From the IMG/VR virus record IMGVR_UViG_3300001472_000045, positions 3,439 through 30,072 of that record: a stretch of 26,634 nt of DNA. One strand, given 5' to 3'. Of the stretch, positions 22,666 to 26,634 are shown piece after piece. The notes under the pieces are model-generated. The model made no database searches and had not been told where the DNA came from. It worked only from the letters and a program-made list of their open reading frames with translations. The DNA comes from a virus. A program made the translations under genes and the position numbers. Positions within the stretch are counted from its first letter, which is position 1, and the number at the start of each line of letters is the position of its first letter.

Positions 22666-24137
22666 TTAAGTATATTGTATTAGAAAAAAAAGATGAAGTT
22701 AATCTGTCTATTGAAGCAGAGGCTGGTATTCGTAGAGATTTATCAGAATACTTTACATTTGAAGTGCCTGGTTTTAAGTTTATGCCTCAATACAGAAATA
22801 GAGTATGGGACGGAAAGATTAGATTATATTCATATCAGACAGGTTTAATATACGCCGGTTTATATCCTTATATTGTAAAGTGGTGTAAAGATAATCAAAT
22901 AGAAGTTGTTGATGGTACAAAAATCAAAGATGTTACAGTAGATGAACAGGCTGTTGATGGTTTTATTAAAGCTTTAAAAATACCATTTGAAGTAAGAGAT
23001 TATCAAAGAAGTGCATTTATTCACGCAATTAAAAAGAGTAGATGTTTATTGTTATCACCCACAGCAAGTGGTAAGTCACTTATTGTTTATATGATAACTA
23101 GATTTAATTTAATTAGATTAAAGAGTAAGAAGAATAATAAAGTATTAATTATTGTACCTACAACATCATTAGTAGAACAGTTAACAAAAGATTTTAGAGA
23201 TTATGGTTGGAATAGTGAAGCAAATGTACATAAGATATATCAAGGACATGACAAAGATACAACTAAAAGAGTTGTTATATCTACATGGCAATCAATTTAT
23301 AATCTACCAAAGGCCTGGTTTAAACAGTTTGGTACTATAGTAGGTGACGAGGCACACTTATTTAAAGCAGTATCACTTACAAAGATTATGTCAAAACTAA
23401 CAGATTGTAAGTATAGATATGGTCTAACAGGTACATTAGATGGTACAAAAACACACAAGTTGGTGTTAGAGGGTTTGTTTGGTACTGTAAATAAAGTAAT
23501 CTCAACGGCAGAATTACAAGATAAAAAACAATTGGCGGCCTTGAAAATTTACGGTTTAATATTAAGTTATGATAGTGGTAGTAGACAAATGTTAAGTAGT
23601 CTAAACTACCAAGAAGAAATGGATTTCTTAGTAAAACATGAAAAAAGAAATAAGTTTATAGTTAATCTGGCTTCTAAATTACAAGGCAATACATTATGTT
23701 TATTTCAATATGTAGAAAAACATGGTAAAGGATTGTACGAAGATATACAAAAGAAAGCGGAAGACAAGAAAGTTTTTTATGTTCACGGAGGTGTAGAAGC
23801 AGATGAAAGAGAAAATATCAGAGAAATTACGGAAAAGAGTGACAACTCTATTATCGTGGCAAGCTACGGAACCTTTAGTACCGGTATCAATATTCGTAAT
23901 CTACACAACATTGTGTTTTGTTCTCCTAGTAAATCAAGGATAAGAAATTTACAAAGTATTGGTAGAGGTTTAAGATTAAAAGATGATAATTCAACGGCCA
24001 CATTATACGATATTGCTGATGATTTATCATATAAGGAAAAAGATAATTACACACTAGCCCATTTCAGAGAAAGGATAAATATATACAATGAAGAAGAATT
24101 TGATTATGAAATCCATAATGTGGAGTTAAACAAATGA
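22656..24137 (+). CDS. uvsW: DNA/RNA helicase UvsW
   Basis: A 493-residue protein from ATG 22656 (AGGAA seven bases upstream); a TTG at 22638 is open but less likely. It is a superfamily 2 helicase: Q-type motif FEVRDYQRSA, Walker A SPTASGKS (134-141), DEAH (231-234), GLTGTLDG (256-263, motif III area), and QSIGRGLR (433-440, motif VI). The N-terminal domain WDGKIRLYSYQTGLIYAGLY is specific to UvsW. It unwinds branched DNA and R-loops, and in T4 switches origin-dependent to recombination-dependent replication. It overlaps the oxygenase by ten bases and the next ORF by four (ATGA). Confidence 0.94.
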   Translation: MAVVKYIVLEKKDEVNLSIEAEAGIRRDLSEYFTFEVPGFKFMPQYRNRVWDGKIRLYSYQTGLIYAGLYPYIVKWCKDNQIEVVDGTKIKDVTVDEQAVDGFIKALKIPFEVRDYQRSAFIHAIKKSRCLLLSPTASGKSLIVYMITRFNLIRLKSKKNNKVLIIVPTTSLVEQLTKDFRDYGWNSEANVHKIYQGHDKDTTKRVVISTWQSIYNLPKAWFKQFGTIVGDEAHLFKAVSLTKIMSKLTDCKYRYGLTGTLDGTKTHKLVLEGLFGTVNKVISTAELQDKKQLAALKIYGLILSYDSGSRQMLSSLNYQEEMDFLVKHEKRNKFIVNLASKLQGNTLCLFQYVEKHGKGLYEDIQKKAEDKKVFYVHGGVEADERENIREITEKSDNSIIVASYGTFSTGINIRNLHNIVFCSPSKSRIRNLQSIGRGLRLKDDNSTATLYDIADDLSYKEKDNYTLAHFRERINIYNEEEFDYEIHNVELNK

Positions 24138-24550
24138 CAAACATAAAAATAGTTAAATTAGTTAACGGAGATGATATTGTTTGTGCTTTTCCCTCAGAGC
24201 AATTACCTGAGGACTCTAAATTATTAAGAATATCAAAACCGTTTCAGGTTAAATATATCCCTCAGTTAACACCTCAGGGGTTTAAAGATTATGTGGCCCT
24301 AGTTAAGTGGACAGCTTATACTAGTGACCAGATTATTACTATTCCAAAAGAAAAGATAATGACAATCACTAATGCAACTGGTGAAATGCAATCATCATAT
24401 GTAAATATAATTGGTGAATATAATGTAGTTGATAAAGTTCCAAATAGAATGAAGACCCCCAACTATGAACAAGAAAGAGTGAGTGATGAAGATGATAAAA
24501 GACTTAATGAAATATTTGATGATTTCGAAGACGACCCAACCGTCCATTAA
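24134..24550 (+). CDS. Conserved small protein, possibly Sm-like fold
   Basis: A 138-residue protein starting IKIVKLVNGDDIVCAFPSEQ, then a strand-rich segment (LRISKPFQVKYIP, ALVKWTAY) and an acidic C-terminus EDDKRLNEIFDDFEDDP. The opening VKLVNGDDIV and the strand pattern suggest an Sm/LSM-like beta barrel as in hypothetical proteins of marine T4-like phages, but this cannot be proven by eye. It lies between uvsW (4-base overlap) and the gp55 region, so a role in replication or late transcription control is possible. The acidic tail recalls the coactivator gp33 only loosely. Function unassigned. Confidence 0.65.
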   Translation: MTNIKIVKLVNGDDIVCAFPSEQLPEDSKLLRISKPFQVKYIPQLTPQGFKDYVALVKWTAYTSDQIITIPKEKIMTITNATGEMQSSYVNIIGEYNVVDKVPNRMKTPNYEQERVSDEDDKRLNEIFDDFEDDPTVH

Positions 24551-24719
24551 TAAAAATAAAAACAGAGTATCTTTAAGTAGTGGCTTAGGAGCTGTTCTCT
24601 TTGAAACGGAACACCGCTTATTATATACTAAATTTTTACCATGTCAAGCGTGGTTCGGCCATTTTATAAAAAATATATTTGTCAACCTAGGCTTGACTAT
24701 TCCTGAGGATAATGTATAA
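24486..24719 (+). CDS. Small hypothetical protein upstream of late sigma factor
   Basis: About 77 residues from ATG 24486 (GTG 24483 and ATGs at 24492, 24507 and 24519 are also open). An overlap of roughly 65 bases with the previous gene makes a later start plausible; the protein-like part is NKNRVSLSSGLGAVLFETEH, then LLYTKFLPCQAWFGHFIKNIF, a hydrophobic, aromatic, amphipathic segment. There is no signal or catalytic motif. The stop shares its last base with a gp55 ATG (TAATG 24717-24721), implying coupling. Position next to 55 makes a transcription-accessory role (gp33-like) conceivable, but no sequence supports it. Confidence 0.5.
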   Translation: MKMIKDLMKYLMISKTTQPSINKNKNRVSLSSGLGAVLFETEHRLLYTKFLPCQAWFGHFIKNIFVNLGLTIPEDNV

Positions 24720-24720
24720 T
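24693..24720 (+). promoter_or_regulatory. Sigma70-like promoter overlapping the start of gene 55
   Basis: TTGACT (24693-24698), 16 bases, then a perfect TATAAT (24715-24720). Transcription would start near 24727, at the second possible gp55 ATG (24728), leaving almost no leader. It may be fortuitous within the end of the upstream ORF, or drive 55/47. Confidence 0.35.
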
Positions 24721-25294
24721 GACTACTATGACTAAAAAAACAAAAACACAAAAAGAACATTATGTAAATAACAAGGAGTTTTTAGCTGCTATGATTGGTT
24801 TCAAAGAATCAGTCCAGTATGCTGAAAAAAACAAGTTAGATAGACCTCCTGTTACTGATTACATAGGTAGTTGTTTTCTAAAGATAGCGAATCACTTATC
24901 GTATAGACCTAATTTTATTAACTATACATTCAGAGATGATATGATTAGTGATGGTATTGAGAATTGTTTACAATACTTGGACAACTTTAATCCAGAGAAA
25001 TCGAACAATCCTTTTGCTTACTTTACTCAAATCATTTATTACGCATTTATAAGAAGAATACAAAAAGAAAAGAAACAAGTAATCATTAAACAAAAACTGA
25101 TTATGGAAGCTAATTATGATGACTTGACCTTGCAACCAGGTGAAGATAGAGATTTTAAGAATCAATTTACTGAATTTCTACAAAAGAACACAGTAATTGA
25201 TGAACCAGATAAAAAGAAAAAAGAAAAGACTACTAAAAAGAAATCTAAATCAACCTTGGAATATTTTATTAATGAAGATAGCGCTACTGAATGA
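24719..25294 (+). CDS. gp55: Late-transcription sigma factor gp55
   Basis: A 191-residue protein (T4 gp55 is 185); a second ATG at 24728 is an equally good start. YVNNKEFLAAMIGFKES, PPVTDYIGSCFLKIANHLSYR and RDDMISDGIENCLQYLDNFNP, then NPFAYFTQIIYYAFIRRIQKEK are the conserved region-2-like core of gp55. It binds host RNA polymerase core and recognises TATAAATA boxes such as those at 3910, 11781, 14384, 17502, 18179 and 20783. A Lys-rich segment (about 165-180) precedes a C-terminal LEYFINEDS that may be the clamp-binding tail. It overlaps gene 47 by 23 bases. Confidence 0.92.
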   Translation: MTTMTKKTKTQKEHYVNNKEFLAAMIGFKESVQYAEKNKLDRPPVTDYIGSCFLKIANHLSYRPNFINYTFRDDMISDGIENCLQYLDNFNPEKSNNPFAYFTQIIYYAFIRRIQKEKKQVIIKQKLIMEANYDDLTLQPGEDRDFKNQFTEFLQKNTVIDEPDKKKKEKTTKKKSKSTLEYFINEDSATE

Positions 25295-26321
25295 CACACA
25301 TTTCGGATGTCGTAATGATTCACCTGCCTTTATAGAATACCAAAACAAGTTTTACAATGATATATTCTTTCCTTATTTAAAAGAACATAACATTGGAACA
25401 TTGGTACATCTAGGTGATGTTGTTGACAGACGAAAGTTTATAAACCATAACACAGCTCATAACTTTAAAAAAGTTTTTTGGGATAAGTTAGATGAGATGA
25501 TTATAGATACACATATAATCATTGGTAACCATGATACTTATTATAAAAATACAAATGAAGTAAATGCTTTACAAAACCTCAACATTAGCAAAAACGCTAA
25601 AATCTATACTAGAGCGGACACCGTTAATATTGGTGGGCTTGATATACTTTTCTTGCCTTGGATTTGTGATGATAATTTGGATGATAGCATTCACGCTATC
25701 GACAATACTACTTCAACCATTGCTATGGGTCACCTTGAAATTAAAGGCTTTGAAATGCACAAAGGCGTTTACAATGACCATGGCCAAGAAAAATCACAAT
25801 TCACAAAATTCGAAAAAGTAATATCTGGTCATTTTCACAAGAAATCAGATGATGGTCGTATCTTCTATCTAGGTACACAATATGAAATAACATGGTCAGA
25901 CTATCAATGTCCTAAAGGATTTCATATTTTTGATACTGAAACAAGAGAACTAGAAAGAGTTATTAATCCTTATCGTATGTATAAAAAGATATACTATAAT
26001 GATAAAGAACAAGACTATTCTAATTACGACTTATCAGATTTTGATAATACCTATGTCAAACTGTTTATAACAAACAAGACAGATGAAGATATGTATAATA
26101 ATCTGGTTGAAAGAATTTACAACACAATCAATGTACACGAATTACAAATTATAGAAGACCCTATTGATGTGGCCTCTACAGTAAGAAGTGATATATTAGA
26201 ACAAGGCGAAGATACGCAAACATTTTTAAATAACTATATTGACCAGGCTGATACTGGTGAACTAGATAAAACAAAACTAAAACAGTTTGCAAGAGAACTG
26301 TATGGTGAGGCAAATGAATAG
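25272..26321 (+). CDS. gp47: Recombination nuclease subunit gp47 (Mre11-like)
   Basis: A 349-residue protein from ATG 25272 (T4 gp47 is 339); the longer open frame starting TTG 25197 reads through the end of gene 55 and is rejected because MKIALLNDTHFG is the canonical N-terminus. Calcineurin-like metallophosphoesterase motifs: D8-x-H10 (NDTHFG), GDVVDRR (48-54), GNHDT (85-89), GH (153-154) and GHFH (186-189). All metal ligands are present. With gp46 (Rad50-like, expected downstream) it resects DNA ends for recombination-dependent replication. It overlaps the next gene by eight bases. Confidence 0.94.
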   Translation: MKIALLNDTHFGCRNDSPAFIEYQNKFYNDIFFPYLKEHNIGTLVHLGDVVDRRKFINHNTAHNFKKVFWDKLDEMIIDTHIIIGNHDTYYKNTNEVNALQNLNISKNAKIYTRADTVNIGGLDILFLPWICDDNLDDSIHAIDNTTSTIAMGHLEIKGFEMHKGVYNDHGQEKSQFTKFEKVISGHFHKKSDDGRIFYLGTQYEITWSDYQCPKGFHIFDTETRELERVINPYRMYKKIYYNDKEQDYSNYDLSDFDNTYVKLFITNKTDEDMYNNLVERIYNTINVHELQIIEDPIDVASTVRSDILEQGEDTQTFLNNYIDQADTGELDKTKLKQFARELYGEANE

Positions 26322-26634
26322 AACAGTAGAATATGGTAATATACCTTTCGGTCCCTATGTTATGAGAACAAAAATACCTGAAGATATGAGAAAAAGATTA
26401 TTAACAGACGGAAAAAAACAATTAAAAAGTTATCATAAAAGATTAGCTGGCCATTTAGACTCACAACTAAAATACAATGATGAAACTACAGGTTGGTTTT
26501 ACCAGGAATCAAACTTTATCTGGCAGGCGTATAGAGAAGGCTGGTCAAATTTTACAGGACTTCCAAATGAGGGTGTAGAACTAAATGCTCACGACTTATG
26601 GGTAAACTTTATGAAACCTGGTGACTTCAATCCT
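26314..26634 (+). CDS. Putative 2OG-Fe(II) oxygenase, 3' end outside window
   Basis: An open frame of 107 codons running off the window end. It starts at ATG 26314, eight bases inside gene 47. The first part is VEYGNIPFGPYVMRTKIPED, then a helical stretch KRLLTDGKKQLKSYHKRLAGH. The visible end HDLWVNFMKPGDFNP is the strand that, in the PF13759/TIGR02466 oxygenase group, directly precedes the iron-binding His pair. The metal site itself lies beyond the window. It is probably related to the 7559-8197 gene. The expected gene 46 is displaced by this insertion, as oxygenases displace neighbours elsewhere in the window. Confidence 0.65.
   Translation, partial: MNRTVEYGNIPFGPYVMRTKIPEDMRKRLLTDGKKQLKSYHKRLAGHLDSQLKYNDETTGWFYQESNFIWQAYREGWSNFTGLPNEGVELNAHDLWVNFMKPGDFNP

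Noticed and set aside
24192-24212. Inverted repeat CCTCAG...CTGAGG
   Set aside because: Six-bp stem with nine-base loop in the middle of a coding region, no T tract; probably incidental.
25197-25271. TTG start giving a 25-residue longer gp47
   Set aside because: The extension is a Lys/Arg-rich misreading of gene 55; MKIALLNDTHFG at 25272 is the normal nuclease N-terminus.
1-26634. CRISPR arrays, tRNA genes, IS elements, integrase or photosynthesis genes
   Set aside because: Looked for on both strands by eye; no regularly spaced repeats, cloverleaf-like segments, transposase motifs or psbA-like proteins seen. A tRNA could be missed without a search program.

Overview
The window is one contiguous, single-strand (+) block of a T4-like myovirus genome. 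It is AT-rich and coding-dense, and almost every gene starts within a few bases of the previous stop or overlaps it. Gene content and order (13-14-15 ... 16 ... 17-18-19-20-67-68 ... 21-22-23 ... 3-uvsY ... uvsW ... 55-47) match the marine T4-like phages of cyanobacteria or SAR11-type hosts rather than enteric T4. A gene 24 vertex paralogue is absent after gene 23, the fibre proteins are of marine type, and 2-oxoglutarate/Fe(II) oxygenases are abundant. No photosynthesis gene, tRNA, integrase, IS element or CRISPR array is visible, so the host cannot be fixed from this window. No gene is supported on the minus strand.

Layout. 1-1500: two tail-fibre-like proteins; the first is cut by the window start and carries a 75-codon tandem repeat. 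1515-3914: neck and tail-completion genes 13, 14, 15. 3941-5344: a glycine-rich adhesin-like fibre. 5354-8877: a stem-loop, then a cassette of a flavin-dependent tryptophan-halogenase-like enzyme and three successive 2OG-Fe(II) oxygenases. 8886-11769: the terminase pair (16, 17), split by a small ParB-like protein and a fourth oxygenase. 11795-14376: a possible repeat-containing micro-ORF, then tail sheath (18) and tail tube (19). 14422-20707: portal (20), prohead core (67, probable 68), three small probable virion proteins (two of them paralogues), protease (21), scaffold (22) and major capsid (23), closed by a strong terminator at 20731-20760. 20777-21625: late promoter boxes, a small membrane/coiled-coil reading frame with no canonical start, and gp3. 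21632 onward: a sigma70-type promoter opens the recombination and transcription-control block (uvsY, a fifth oxygenase, uvsW, two small unknowns, the late sigma factor 55, nuclease 47). The window ends in a probable sixth oxygenase.

How it works together. T4 late-promoter boxes (TATAAATA) precede the adhesin, 18, 20, 21, 22 and the small ORF before gp3. None was found in the uvsY-47 block, where sigma70-like elements occur instead. gp55, encoded here, is the sigma factor expected to read the late boxes. Structural genes build neck, tail, fibres and prohead; 16 and 17 package DNA; UvsY, UvsW and gp47 serve recombination-dependent replication.

The most unusual content is the oxidative-enzyme load: one halogenase-like flavoenzyme and six probable 2OG-Fe(II) oxygenases inserted between core genes, several next to a Gly/Pro-rich adhesin. 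A virion- or host-protein modification role is a testable inference, not shown by the sequence.
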